Source of the DNA: CALAMD01 sp035301025
GTDB lineage: Bacteria; Bacillota; Bacilli; Bacillales; Amphibacillaceae
Reading direction: 5' to 3'
Length of the DNA: 7,058 bases
Assembly (NCBI GenBank): GCA_035301025.1
Contig: DATGUV010000200.1
Location: forward strand, 1-7,058
The notes below the pieces were generated by a model, which was given only the letters and a program-made list of their open reading frames with translations, was not told the DNA's origin and searched no databases. A program made the position numbers and the translations under genes. Positions 1-6,447 of the stretch are shown here, one piece after another (positions within the stretch are counted from its first letter, which is position 1; every line of letters starts with the position of its first letter).

Positions 1-1
1 T

Positions 2-265
2 ATTGAACATACAACTGTTGGAGAAGAAAATGATTTAATTGCTCATATTATGCTCAATGAAGAAGCATATGAAGATTTAGATGTACGGTATGAAATTGTT
101 CTGAATGGCGAACATGATTGGGTGGATGCAACGGAGGATCCCGTCGGGGAGTATTCCGCACTATATACATTCGAGGAAATTGGTCAATACGAGATTATTA
201 TTCATGTAGAAGATAAAGAGGATCTACATGAACACACAACTATAGAACTCGAAATTACTGAATAA
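2..265 (+). CDS. YtkA/FixH-like domain protein, C-terminal part only
   Basis: The reading frame is open from the first bases of the window to a TAA at 263-265, so only the last 87 residues are visible and the true start lies upstream. The ATG at 50 is internal: the frame continues unbroken before it, similarity to the fold begins before it, and no ribosome binding site precedes it. The visible part reads as one small beta-sandwich of the YtkA/FixH type. It has an opening VGEEND..IAHI strand, a DVRYEIVLNG strand, a GEYSALYTFEEIGQYEIIIHV core (family pattern: G-Y-x(3)-Y-x-F-x(3)-G-x-Y-x(2)-x-x-H-V), and a histidine-bearing LHEHTT strand before the end. Such domains are usually exported lipoproteins in Bacillus relatives, some associated with copper or oxidase biogenesis. 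The signal peptide and any lipobox would be outside the window, so location and role are inference. The family call rests on motif resemblance only. Confidence 0.7.
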   Translation: MEHTTVGEENDLIAHIMLNEEAYEDLDVRYEIVLNGEHDWVDATEDPVGEYSALYTFEEIGQYEIIIHVEDKEDLHEHTTIELEITE

Positions 266-271
266 AACAAT

Positions 272-317
272 CACAAAGAAGTAGCCCTTGTCTCCTGACT
301 TGGGCTACTTCTTTGTG
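272..317. terminator. Bidirectional intrinsic terminator between convergent genes
   Basis: The arms 272-287 and 302-317 are perfect 16-bp inverse complements (CACAAAGAAGTAGCCC against GGGCTACTTCTTTGTG) with a 14-nt loop. The hairpin starts 7 bp after the stop of the YtkA-like gene and lies 36 bp past the stop of the convergent DUF2207 gene. On the minus strand the stem is followed by a T-rich tail (ATTGTTTTATT). On the plus strand the tail is weaker (TCATATAT), although the lower stem is itself T-rich. It probably serves both transcripts. Confidence 0.85.
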
Positions 318-353
318 TCATATATACGTTGACGACTTGTACGCTAATTCCTC

Positions 354-2255
354 TTAAAATGCTCCTGCTCCCCCACTTCCACTGGTTGGTGAACTACTCA
401 TTGACGTTGAGCCAGGAATATTAGTAGTTGCTGAATAAAACACTAACTTTTGTAAATGCAATCTACTTACCACAAATTCCGGGTGATGTACCATCGGCGT
501 ATAATATTCTTTTACACTTTCAATGGCAAAGTCTTTTCCTAATTGTTCAGCAAAGTTTTTCGTTTCCCCTATGGTAACAGCGAGTTCAAACTTTCGTTCG
601 TTTTTTTCTGCATCCTCAGCAAGAGGGTATTTCTTTTGTGAAAACTCACTTTTCGCATAATATAAAACAGCATCGAGTTTCGCTATTTCTGGCTCCCATT
701 TTCTTGATGAAATAACTAACACTCCAAACCAACTTAGAAACACGATTCCTAAAAACGGAAGAATAAGCACGGACCATTTAAGTGCGATGACTAATGTTAT
801 AAGAATCGTGAAGTAAAATCCACTTAATATCCATTTATTCCAACACCAAATCAAACTAATCATTGTTAATAGAGCAATTCCACCCATAAGAATTTGAAAT
901 GTTAAGGTAGCGATTGGTGTAATAGATAGCGTATATAAACAAATCAGAAACGTGATACTTGTAAGGATTAGCGATAAAAATTTAAATGGTTTATATGGTT
1001 CGTACCAACCTGAAAAAGCTTCTCTATTTTTCACCTTTTCAATCCATTCATTAAAATGAGTTGTGAAATGTTTCTTTTTTTCCTTGATTATTTCTGGCTT
1101 TTCATTTTCATCATAAATAATCGTTTCCAAATAAAATGTATCCACACCGTTTTCTTGTTCGGTAAATAGCCATGTTCGCAAATATGCATCTACTTCATCT
1201 GTTCCACTAGATTCCTTTTCCCAATAGAAAACATACGTCATTTTAGAAGGATCTTCCTTAAAAGGTGTCTCTTTCATCGAAATAATTCCTCGTCTCTTCA
1301 AAGAAAAAAGAGCAGTAATAATACTTTCATACTTTAAATCTACATGTCCATTCGCTTGAATAAATGTTACAAACAAAGGGTCCGTTTTTTCTAAAAACTC
1401 AAGGTGATCCTCAGGCCCTTCTCCTTCCTTAAACTGGTAGTGATTAGGGTGGACTTTTCCCTGCCATCTTAGAACGATCATTAGCAACAAAAACCCTATT
1501 AGTGCATACGGAAAAATAGACTGTAACCGATCCAGGTATAGTTCTTTTTTCTCCATGAGAGTTGTCTCATCTTGAATGATTTTCTCGCCCATTTTTTTAT
1601 CCTTTTTCATAGGTAAATCAGATACTACAATTGAAGGAAAAACAATGCGTACTTCTGCACTCATACCAGACTTGAATTGATCATGATGATAGGACACCTC
1701 TGATGGATTTACGTGAACAGAAGCTCCTTCATCTCCATGAAGAAATGCGTGGATATCTTCCTCTGGAGCATCACTTAAATCCCAAGTAATATTCAACTCA
1801 CCAATATCTGTGTTGTTTGATTTCGGATAAAAATCAAATCCTACTTCAGCAACGTCTGCATATTTTTTGATTTCTTCATGAATGTCATATGTGTATAAAA
1901 CTGTCCTTTGTTCATCTTCAGAAGATATATATATCCGATATAAATCATCTTCATTCCTAACAGTTAGCTCTTCCATATCCATAGAAGTGATATTTTCATG
2001 TTCTACGTCTGGTGACACCTCATATCCTTTAAAATCAGATACTTCTCCTAGCAGGGATCGTTCCGTTCCTTTAAATGAACCAGAAAAATTATATGTGGAA
2101 TATTCTGATACGTGCATGACACCATTTTCATCTACTTCTACATATATATCTACTTGTTCAATAGTAAAGCTTCGATCTTCAGCATGTACATAGGGAGTCA
2201 TGTAAAAAAATAGACTCAGACATATCATCCCAATAAATATATAGATCTTCTTCAT
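354..2255 (-). CDS. DUF2207 family secreted/multi-pass membrane protein
   Basis: This 633-residue protein has the standard DUF2207 architecture. It opens with a signal peptide (basic MKKI, hydrophobic core, likely cleavage after PYVHA near residue 25). An extracellular beta-rich domain of about 215 residues begins FTIEQVDIYVEVDENGVMHVSEY. The first membrane span is at about 247-264 (IFPYALIGFLLLMIVL). A cytoplasmic section of about 160 residues follows, with a winged-helix-like stretch (ITALFSLKRRGIISMKE, about 313-329). Then comes a cluster of four hydrophobic segments between about 425 and 516, a soluble domain, and a Ser/Gly-rich tail ending SGSGGAGAF, typical of the family. The family's function is not established. 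Two ATGs are adjacent: the one at 2258 is only 3 nt from GGAGG (2262-2266), while the one at 2255 is 6 nt away and is preferred. An ECF-type promoter lies directly upstream, which hints at an envelope-stress role. The gene appears monocistronic, is convergent with its downstream neighbour and divergent from the regulator-ABC block. Confidence 0.9.
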   Translation of the reverse strand: MKKIYIFIGMICLSLFFYMTPYVHAEDRSFTIEQVDIYVEVDENGVMHVSEYSTYNFSGSFKGTERSLLGEVSDFKGYEVSPDVEHENITSMDMEELTVRNEDDLYRIYISSEDEQRTVLYTYDIHEEIKKYADVAEVGFDFYPKSNNTDIGELNITWDLSDAPEEDIHAFLHGDEGASVHVNPSEVSYHHDQFKSGMSAEVRIVFPSIVVSDLPMKKDKKMGEKIIQDETTLMEKKELYLDRLQSIFPYALIGFLLLMIVLRWQGKVHPNHYQFKEGEGPEDHLEFLEKTDPLFVTFIQANGHVDLKYESIITALFSLKRRGIISMKETPFKEDPSKMTYVFYWEKESSGTDEVDAYLRTWLFTEQENGVDTFYLETIIYDENEKPEIIKEKKKHFTTHFNEWIEKVKNREAFSGWYEPYKPFKFLSLILTSITFLICLYTLSITPIATLTFQILMGGIALLTMISLIWCWNKWILSGFYFTILITLVIALKWSVLILPFLGIVFLSWFGVLVISSRKWEPEIAKLDAVLYYAKSEFSQKKYPLAEDAEKNERKFELAVTIGETKNFAEQLGKDFAIESVKEYYTPMVHHPEFVVSRLHLQKLVFYSATTNIPGSTSMSSSPTSGSGGAGAF

Positions 2256-2279
2256 CATGATCCTCCCCTTTTCTATGTA

Positions 2280-2307
2280 TATACGAAACTAACACATATT
2301 TGTTTCA
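2280..2307 (-). promoter_or_regulatory. ECF sigma (sigma-W-like) promoter of the DUF2207 gene
   Basis: Read on the minus strand, TGAAAC (2307-2302) is followed after exactly 16 nt by CGTATA (2285-2280). This equals the sigma-W consensus of Bacillus (TGAAAC, 16 bp, CGTA). The predicted transcript start falls near 2273, leaving a very short leader that still contains the GGGGAGG ribosome binding site at 2262-2268. Which ECF sigma factor recognises it cannot be read from the site alone, because sigma-X and sigma-M motifs are similar. Confidence 0.75.
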
Positions 2308-2348
2308 CTTTCCAAACTTTTAGTATTCCTTTACATTCAAAAATTGCA

Positions 2349-2354
2349 TATAAT
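2349..2354 (+). promoter_or_regulatory. Candidate -10 element for the LytTR regulator gene
   Basis: A perfect TATAAT lies about 70 bp upstream of the regulator start codon, in the divergent intergenic region. The matching -35 is poor: TTCCTT stands at 17-bp spacing, and the better TTTACA (2330-2335) is only 13 bp away. No clear LytTR-type repeats were seen near it. It is a tentative promoter assignment. Confidence 0.4.
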
Positions 2355-2422
2355 AGAATTTGGTTTGAAAATAAATCTTCCTGACGAAGCGAAAGCATAA
2401 GATTCTACTTGGAGGTTCAATC

Positions 2423-3433
2423 ATGTTTGAAATTAAAAATTTAGAAGCCATAAAACATGGTAAAAAACTGTTTACAAACTTTTCGTTACAAATACAACCT
2501 GGCGAAGTTGTAGCACTTTATTGTGAAAGCGAATTACGCACAATCATTATGAATATGTTCATATCTCCTAAGCGTATACAACAAAATAGTGTAATAATAG
2601 ATGGTACGGATGCACGTCGTCAACCAAGAAACTTCATGAAAAGTACATGCTTCTTTTCTTATACTGACGGAGGTTACGACCGGCTTACGGTTCTTGAACA
2701 CGCACGCTTTTACAAACGTCTTTATGGAAGTTCCATGTCAATTGAGGAAGTTCTCGGTCATGTAAAGCTAGAATCACTGCAGCATAAAAAATTTGGCCAT
2801 TTAACCTATTCGGAACAACGCAGCGTTCATTTTGCACGCGTACTTTTTCAAGATGCCTCAACTTTTATCTTTGAGGAACCAGATATACATATTGATATAG
2901 AAACGAAGCGCCTATTCATGCAATTATTGGAAACTTTACAGGAAAAAGATGCATATGTACTTATTCTTACAAGCAATCTTCAACATGCCATTGCTTCGGG
3001 CGACGTTGTGTATGAATTGCATACCCAAGGCTGTAAAAAAGTCCAATTAGAACCAGATGAGAAAACAGATGACACTGCACCGGATAAACCTTTTCAATTT
3101 GATAAAATACCAACAAAAGTAGATGACAAAATCTTACTGTTTGATCCTTTTCATATTGAATATATAGAAAGTATAGATGGACAAGCATTTTTACATGTAC
3201 ATGGTGAAAGTTTTCTAACCACTTTCACTCTGCAACATTTAGAACATCGGTTACAACCATTTGGCTTTTTTAGATGTCATCGATCATATATTGTGAATTT
3301 ACAGAAAGTAAAGGAAGTAATTACTTGGACTCGAAATAGCTATAATTTAATGTTAGATGATGCACATGATACATCTATTCCACTTTCAAAAGCAAAAATG
3401 TCCGAATTAAAAGAGATGATTGGACTTTCCTAA
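2423..3433 (+). CDS. Regulator fusing a degenerate ABC ATPase domain to a LytTR DNA-binding domain
   Basis: This 336-residue protein has two parts. Residues 1-210 follow the ABC ATPase fold from strand to strand (FEIKNLEAIKHGKKLF, then PGEVVALY), but every catalytic motif has decayed. The Walker A position reads CESELRTI (34-41) with no GxxGxGK[ST]. The Q-loop region is SYTDGGYDRLTV. The signature is LTYSEQRSVHFAR (127-139) instead of LSGGQ. Walker B is TFIFEEP with Glu151 at the usual Asp, and the H-loop His is replaced (ILTSNL, Asn185). After a charged linker (about 210-235), residues 238-334 form a LytTR domain (HIEYIESIDGQAFLHVHGE, LEHRL, FFRCHRSYIVNLQKV, IPLSKAKMSELKEMI). LytTR domains bind paired 9-bp direct repeats. 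The protein probably senses or binds a partner through the dead ATPase half and regulates the ABC exporter 108 bp downstream; that role is inference. A good ribosome binding site (TTGGAGG, 2410-2416) supports the start. Confidence 0.88.
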   Translation: MFEIKNLEAIKHGKKLFTNFSLQIQPGEVVALYCESELRTIIMNMFISPKRIQQNSVIIDGTDARRQPRNFMKSTCFFSYTDGGYDRLTVLEHARFYKRLYGSSMSIEEVLGHVKLESLQHKKFGHLTYSEQRSVHFARVLFQDASTFIFEEPDIHIDIETKRLFMQLLETLQEKDAYVLILTSNLQHAIASGDVVYELHTQGCKKVQLEPDEKTDDTAPDKPFQFDKIPTKVDDKILLFDPFHIEYIESIDGQAFLHVHGESFLTTFTLQHLEHRLQPFGFFRCHRSYIVNLQKVKEVITWTRNSYNLMLDDAHDTSIPLSKAKMSELKEMIGLS

Positions 3434-3436
3434 GCT

Positions 3437-3466
3437 CCATTCATCCCTTTTTTCATGCCATTCACC
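3437..3466 (+). promoter_or_regulatory. Putative LytTR operator: two 9-bp direct repeats 21 bp apart
   Basis: CCATTCATC at 3437-3445 recurs as CCATTCACC at 3458-3466. The units match at 8 of 9 positions, with a 12-bp spacer and a 21-bp centre-to-centre distance. A third, partial unit TTCATGCC (3452-3459) lies between them. Paired 9-bp repeats with about 12 bp between them, on the same helix face, are the usual target layout of LytTR domains. The pair begins 4 bp after the stop of the LytTR regulator and about 75 bp before the exporter ATPase start. The promoter is not certain: TATACT (3472-3477) has no good -35, and TTAAAT (3488-3493) is another candidate -10. A weak -35 would suit an activator-dependent promoter. 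Confidence 0.5.
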
Positions 3467-3541
3467 GAAAATATACTGCACAAATCCTTAAATTCCCTTA
3501 AAGTAAGAGACATCACATGAAAAACATTTGGAGGGAACAAC

Positions 3542-4390
3542 ATGTCTACGATTATTGATGTACAAAACATCCAAAAGACATTTGGAAGAGTAGATGCATT
3601 AAAAGAAGCTACATTTGGTGTTGAAAAAGGAGAAACATTTGGCTTACTTGGTCCAAGTGGTGCAGGAAAAACAACTCTTATACAATTGCTAACTAACCAA
3701 TTAAAACCAACAGCAGGCAAAATTGAAATTTGGGGACAGTCAATTAAAGAATTAAACAAGAAAATTTTTCGTCAATCATTTGGGGTGCTTTCAGACAACA
3801 GCGGTTTATATACCCGATTATCTGTTTATGACAACTTAAAATTATTTTGTGATTTATATGGGATTCCACACAAACGAATTCATGAAGTGTTAGAAATCGT
3901 CCAACTTGGAAAAGAGAAAAATAAAATAGCTTCTAAACTATCTCGTGGTATGAAACAACGGGTGCTTTTAGCTCGAACAATACTACATAAACCTACATTA
4001 TTATTTTTGGACGAACCTACTTCTGCCCTTGATCCTGTGAATACTAGCCATGTGCATGAGGGATTAAAAGAGTTGACGAAACAGGGTACAACAATCTTTT
4101 TAACGACCCATGATATGACTGAGGCAGAGACGATGTGTGACCGTGTCGCGTTTTTACATGAAGGGTGTATTCAATTACTAGATACTCCCACACATTTAAA
4201 ACATCAATTCACAAACAGGTCTGTATCACTTACATGCACGGATGGTCGTGTAATTACTCATGAATACGCTGAAAATCAAGCACGTAAAATTTATGAAACG
4301 ATGCAACAAGAGGATATTATCGCTATTCATTCAAATGAACCATCCCTTGGGGACATTTTTGTACAAGTGACTGGGAGGAAATTAGTATGA
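3542..4390 (+). CDS. ABC exporter ATP-binding protein (NatA/CcmA-like)
   Basis: This is a 282-residue nucleotide-binding subunit of an ABC-2 type exporter. Walker A is intact (GPSGAGKTT, 37-45). The signature is KLSRGMKQR (132-140), the Arg-Gly-Met variant common in NatA-type exporters. Walker B is LLFLDEP (153-159) with catalytic Glu158, the D-loop is SALD (161-164) and the H-loop His is 190 (TTHDMTEAE). The usual Q-loop glutamine is not obvious: the segment reads GVLSDNSGLYTRLSVYDNL (81-99) with SDN where PQ normally stands. After the ATPase core, a C-terminal extension of about 70 residues (about 215-282) is typical of this family. It should hydrolyse ATP to drive the permease encoded immediately after it. 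The substrate cannot be read from the sequence; peptides, antibiotics or ions are known for relatives. GGAGGG at 3530-3535 precedes the ATG. Transcription is probably controlled by the upstream LytTR protein. Confidence 0.93.
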   Translation: MSTIIDVQNIQKTFGRVDALKEATFGVEKGETFGLLGPSGAGKTTLIQLLTNQLKPTAGKIEIWGQSIKELNKKIFRQSFGVLSDNSGLYTRLSVYDNLKLFCDLYGIPHKRIHEVLEIVQLGKEKNKIASKLSRGMKQRVLLARTILHKPTLLFLDEPTSALDPVNTSHVHEGLKELTKQGTTIFLTTHDMTEAETMCDRVAFLHEGCIQLLDTPTHLKHQFTNRSVSLTCTDGRVITHEYAENQARKIYETMQQEDIIAIHSNEPSLGDIFVQVTGRKLV

Positions 4391-5097
4391 AAACTTCAAT
4401 CAACCGTATGCAAGCCATTTTTATAAAAGACTTTAAAGATGTAATGAAAAACATGTTTATTTCATCTTCTTTACTTATGCCTATTATTTTAGCATTCATG
4501 TACAGTCGATTAGATGATGTTTCTATCGATCTTATTTACTTAATCGTAAATCTTTCTTTTGTTGCTGTAGCGTTTTTAATTCAGTGTAGTATGATTGCAG
4601 AGGAAAAAGAGAAGAACACATTGCGTAGTCTTATGTTATCGCCAGCTTCTGTCTTTGAGATTTTAGCCGGTAAGAGTGCACTCACGTTCCTTATGACCGG
4701 CGTAACCATCGTAGTTTCTATAAAACTTATGGATTATGTCCCGGGAAATAGTCTTATAGTAATCGTAGCGATCCTTATTTCGACTCTTTTCTATATCATA
4801 CTAGGTACATTATTCGGACTCATTACTAAATCTGTTATGGAAGCTTCTGTGATGTCGATGCCTTTTATGGTTATCTTTGGGTTTGCTAGTTTATTTGAGA
4901 ATATTGCTGCATCATATAAAGTTTCCTATCTTATTGATTATTTACCGAATATGCAGCTCATAGAAATCGCTCGTATGGATGAGGTTGGTACGACATTTCT
5001 AGAAGTTATCCCGAACCTGTTAATTATATTAGCCTGGATAGCAGCAGCTGCGGTAGTGACTGTAAGTGTTTTTAAGAAAAAGGAAATGAACGATTAA
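4387..5097 (+). CDS. ABC-2 type exporter permease
   Basis: This is a 236-residue integral membrane protein with six predicted spans at about 23-40, 49-67, 97-114, 122-145, 154-171 and 207-228. Between spans 2 and 3 is the ABC-2 permease hallmark IAEEKEKNTLRSLMLSPAS (70-88), the coupling-helix region that contacts the ATPase. The N-terminus (RMQAIFIKDFKDVMKNM) is the amphipathic helix usual in these permeases. The start overlaps the ATPase stop as ATGA (4387-4390), and GGGAGG (4373-4378) lies inside the ATPase gene. The two are therefore translationally coupled and almost certainly form one transporter, with two copies of each subunit expected. The length is on the short side but complete for the one-domain ABC-2 type (no large extracellular insertion as in NatB). 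The substrate is unknown. Confidence 0.92.
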   Translation: MKTSINRMQAIFIKDFKDVMKNMFISSSLLMPIILAFMYSRLDDVSIDLIYLIVNLSFVAVAFLIQCSMIAEEKEKNTLRSLMLSPASVFEILAGKSALTFLMTGVTIVVSIKLMDYVPGNSLIVIVAILISTLFYIILGTLFGLITKSVMEASVMSMPFMVIFGFASLFENIAASYKVSYLIDYLPNMQLIEIARMDEVGTTFLEVIPNLLIILAWIAAAAVVTVSVFKKKEMND

Positions 5098-5122
5098 TAT
5101 GAAGACCTATGTTTAACCAAAA

Positions 5123-5156
5123 AACAGGTAGAATCTTATATGAGATCCTACCTGTT
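5123..5156. terminator. Bidirectional intrinsic terminator (exporter / nucleotidyltransferase)
   Basis: AACAGGTAG (5123-5131) pairs with CTACCTGTT (5148-5156). After one mismatch, ATCT (5133-5136) pairs with AGAT (5143-5146) around a 6-nt loop. On the minus strand the stem runs straight into six T residues, a strong terminator for the nucleotidyltransferase transcript whose stop is at 5175. On the plus strand the tail TATATGG is weak, but the hairpin lies 25 bp after the permease stop and may also end the exporter transcript. Confidence 0.85.
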
Positions 5157-5174
5157 ATATGGATAGTAGAGTGC

Positions 5175-5819
5175 TTACTTCTCTTCCGCCGTTGGAAATG
5201 CTATTGTTTCTAAATATGCAACTACGTCTACAATGTCTTCGACTGCCACATCTCTCTTAAATGCTTGTTGAAACAGTGCATAACCCTTTTTGTCATGTTC
5301 TTCTAACCAAGCTAATGACTTTTTTGGGCCAAAATACCAAACACCTTTTAATTCGAAATAAATTTCTAAGCTATCTACTAACAACCAATTTCTACGATAG
5401 TTTCCTTCAATATCATTTTTCCTAGATCTTTTCTCCATTTTCCATAGCCACGCTATTAAAAACGTTTTCTCATTATCTGATATTTGCCCTGGTCCCCTGT
5501 GCACTAACCTATCTATATCCTTCAGTAGTCTTGTAGCAATATTGCGTTCATCTAATAAGACTTCACCTTGATGGAGTTGAAGAAATTGTTCTGCCTGACG
5601 GTGTTTCTTTGTCGGATAGATCCAAGCATCCAGTTGTTTCCCCAAGAAAAGAGATGTATCATTTTTTTCTCTAAAACTATCGGCAAATCCTACAACATCT
5701 ACATCACTTTCTGACGTATAATCTCCAGTACTATATGAACCATATAATATAATCGTATGGCAATGGTGTTCTTTCATTAAATACGTAATTAATTGCTGTA
5801 AAAATGAACTGGTATTCAT
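5175..5819 (-). CDS. Nucleotidyltransferase-fold protein (GSYS...DVD motif)
   Basis: This 214-residue protein has an N-terminal polymerase-beta-like nucleotidyltransferase core. The motif GSYSTGDYTSESDVDV (27-42) fits the family pattern hG[GS]x(9-13)Dh[DE]h, giving metal-binding Asp39 and Asp41. A third carboxylate is likely at Asp64 (QLDAWIYP). The remainder is helical with conserved-looking aromatic patches (WLWKMEKRSRKND, NYRRNWLLVDSLEIYF, VWYFGPKKSL). This C-terminal part resembles the substrate-binding or HEPN-like half seen with stand-alone nucleotidyltransferases. It could modify a small molecule, RNA or protein; the substrate is unknown. The chosen ATG has GGAGGG 6 nt upstream (5826-5831). 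An alternative ATG at 5864, 15 codons earlier and 6 bp past the upstream gene's stop, has a weaker GAGG site. It probably forms an operon with the small membrane protein upstream (5871-6074). The terminator at 5123-5156 ends the unit. Confidence 0.8.
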   Translation of the reverse strand: MNTSSFLQQLITYLMKEHHCHTIILYGSYSTGDYTSESDVDVVGFADSFREKNDTSLFLGKQLDAWIYPTKKHRQAEQFLQLHQGEVLLDERNIATRLLKDIDRLVHRGPGQISDNEKTFLIAWLWKMEKRSRKNDIEGNYRRNWLLVDSLEIYFELKGVWYFGPKKSLAWLEEHDKKGYALFQQAFKRDVAVEDIVDVVAYLETIAFPTAEEK

Positions 5820-5870
5820 TTTCAGCCCTCCAATTGAAATACATGTGTCAAAAATATCATACAATCCTCA

Positions 5871-6074
5871 CTAATTGTTTGCGTTCACCAAATATGTTTG
5901 ATCTTCTTCTTGTTCCATCAATACATGAATGATTTCATAAGGGGAGTCACTGTTTTCTTGTCCCCTCTGAACAATTTTCCAAGTAAGTACAAATCCAGTA
6001 ATAATTAGTGCGATGACAATAACACTTATCGTTAATACAAATATTTTTGTTTTTCGTCGTGGTTCACTCATCAT
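5871..6074 (-). CDS. Small single-span membrane protein of unknown function
   Basis: I do not recognise the family. The 67-residue product has a basic N-terminus (SEPRRKTK), one hydrophobic segment at about 11-32 (IFVLTISVIVIALIITGFVLTW), and a short acidic outer or inner tail (YEIIHVLMEQEEDQTYLVNANN). The charge pattern (basic residues before the span) suggests N-in topology with the tail outside. An open frame extends to an ATG at 6140. That ATG lies upstream of the best -10 sequence (6127-6132) and lacks a ribosome binding site, so the start is placed at 6074, or 6071 with the second of two adjacent ATGs. GGAGG (6080-6084) is 5 or 8 nt away respectively. The TAG stop lies 51 bp before the nucleotidyltransferase start (or 6 bp before its alternative start), which suggests co-transcription. 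Confidence 0.65.
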   Translation of the reverse strand: MMSEPRRKTKIFVLTISVIVIALIITGFVLTWKIVQRGQENSDSPYEIIHVLMEQEEDQTYLVNANN

Positions 6075-6126
6075 TGTTTCCTCCAAGTTACATGTTTCCT
6101 TCTTATTAACTGTAATGTGTACGACG

Positions 6127-6157
6127 ATTATATTCAACAAATGTGAAGAAATGTCAT
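6127..6157 (-). promoter_or_regulatory. Candidate sigma-A promoter of the small protein/nucleotidyltransferase unit
   Basis: On the minus strand ATGACA (6157-6152, 5 of 6 to TTGACA) is followed after 19 nt by a perfect TATAAT (6132-6127). The start of transcription would fall near 6120, about 45 nt before the ribosome binding site at 6080-6084. The spacing is slightly long, so the assignment is moderate. Confidence 0.5.
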
Positions 6158-6264
6158 GATTATTTCATATAGAGTAAGCTATCTTGAAGTTTCATATTCT
6201 TTTTATTATGAGGAATCAAATGATGTGTTAGAAAAATTAACTTTTCCATAAAGTGAAACTTCAT

Positions 6265-6295
6265 TCAGTCGGGTTTTTATTCATCCCCCACTTGA
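6265..6295 (+). repeat. Imperfect hairpin at the left of the tandem-repeat element
   Basis: TCAGTCGGG (6265-6273) can pair imperfectly with CCCCCACTTGA (6285-6295) around a T-rich loop. The pairing has one internal mismatch and one bulge. It may be the decayed left boundary of the element that contains the 62-bp repeats. Confidence 0.4.
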
Positions 6296-6306
6296 GCATA
6301 GAGGAA

Positions 6307-6430
6307 CAAAGGATAAGTTCGGCTCGTCTGTGACAACTCCTTTATGACCTACGTCCTGTAGGCGAAAGCAAAGGATAAGATCGGCTCGTCTGTGACAACT
6401 CCTTTGTGACCTATGTCCTGTAGGCGAAAG
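6307..6430 (+). repeat. Two tandem copies of a 62-bp unit
   Basis: Copy 1 is 6307-6368 and copy 2 is 6369-6430, directly abutting, with only three differences (T/A at unit position 12, A/G at 38, C/T at 46). Each unit starts CAAAGGATAAG and ends GTAGGCGAAAG. Within each, CCTAC-GTCCT-GTAGG can form a 5-bp hairpin. In copy 2 the change to CCTAT turns a C-G pair into a T-G wobble, so pairing survives if read as plus-strand RNA. An outer stem AAAGGA/TCCTTT (6308-6313 with 6338-6343) is kept in both copies and is 1 bp longer in copy 2. No open frame of note runs through it. Confidence 0.85.
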
Positions 6431-6447
6431 CAGAATTAGGGATTTAC

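Noticed and set aside
50..265. ATG at 50 as the true start of the first gene
   Set aside because: The frame is open to the window edge, the residues before the ATG fit the domain, and there is no ribosome binding site.
1882..2193. Plus-strand open frame of 103 codons
   Set aside because: It lies entirely antisense inside the DUF2207 gene, is very rich in Ser and Thr as expected from the reverse of that coding sequence, and has no ribosome binding site.
2967..3188. Minus-strand open frame of 73 codons
   Set aside because: It is antisense to the LytTR regulator gene, which has clear domain similarity. No ribosome binding site and no recognisable product.
3430..3759. Minus-strand open frame of 109 codons
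   Set aside because: It is antisense to the exporter ATPase including its Walker A region and spans the intergenic promoter area. It is a shadow of the real gene.
6075..6140. N-terminal extension of the small membrane protein to the ATG at 6140
   Set aside because: It would begin upstream of the best -10 sequence (6127-6132) and has no ribosome binding site, while GGAGG at 6080-6084 serves the start at 6074 or 6071.
6307..6430. CRISPR array
   Set aside because: There are only two units, they abut directly without variable spacers, and the whole 62 bp is conserved. This is a tandem duplication, not repeat-spacer structure.
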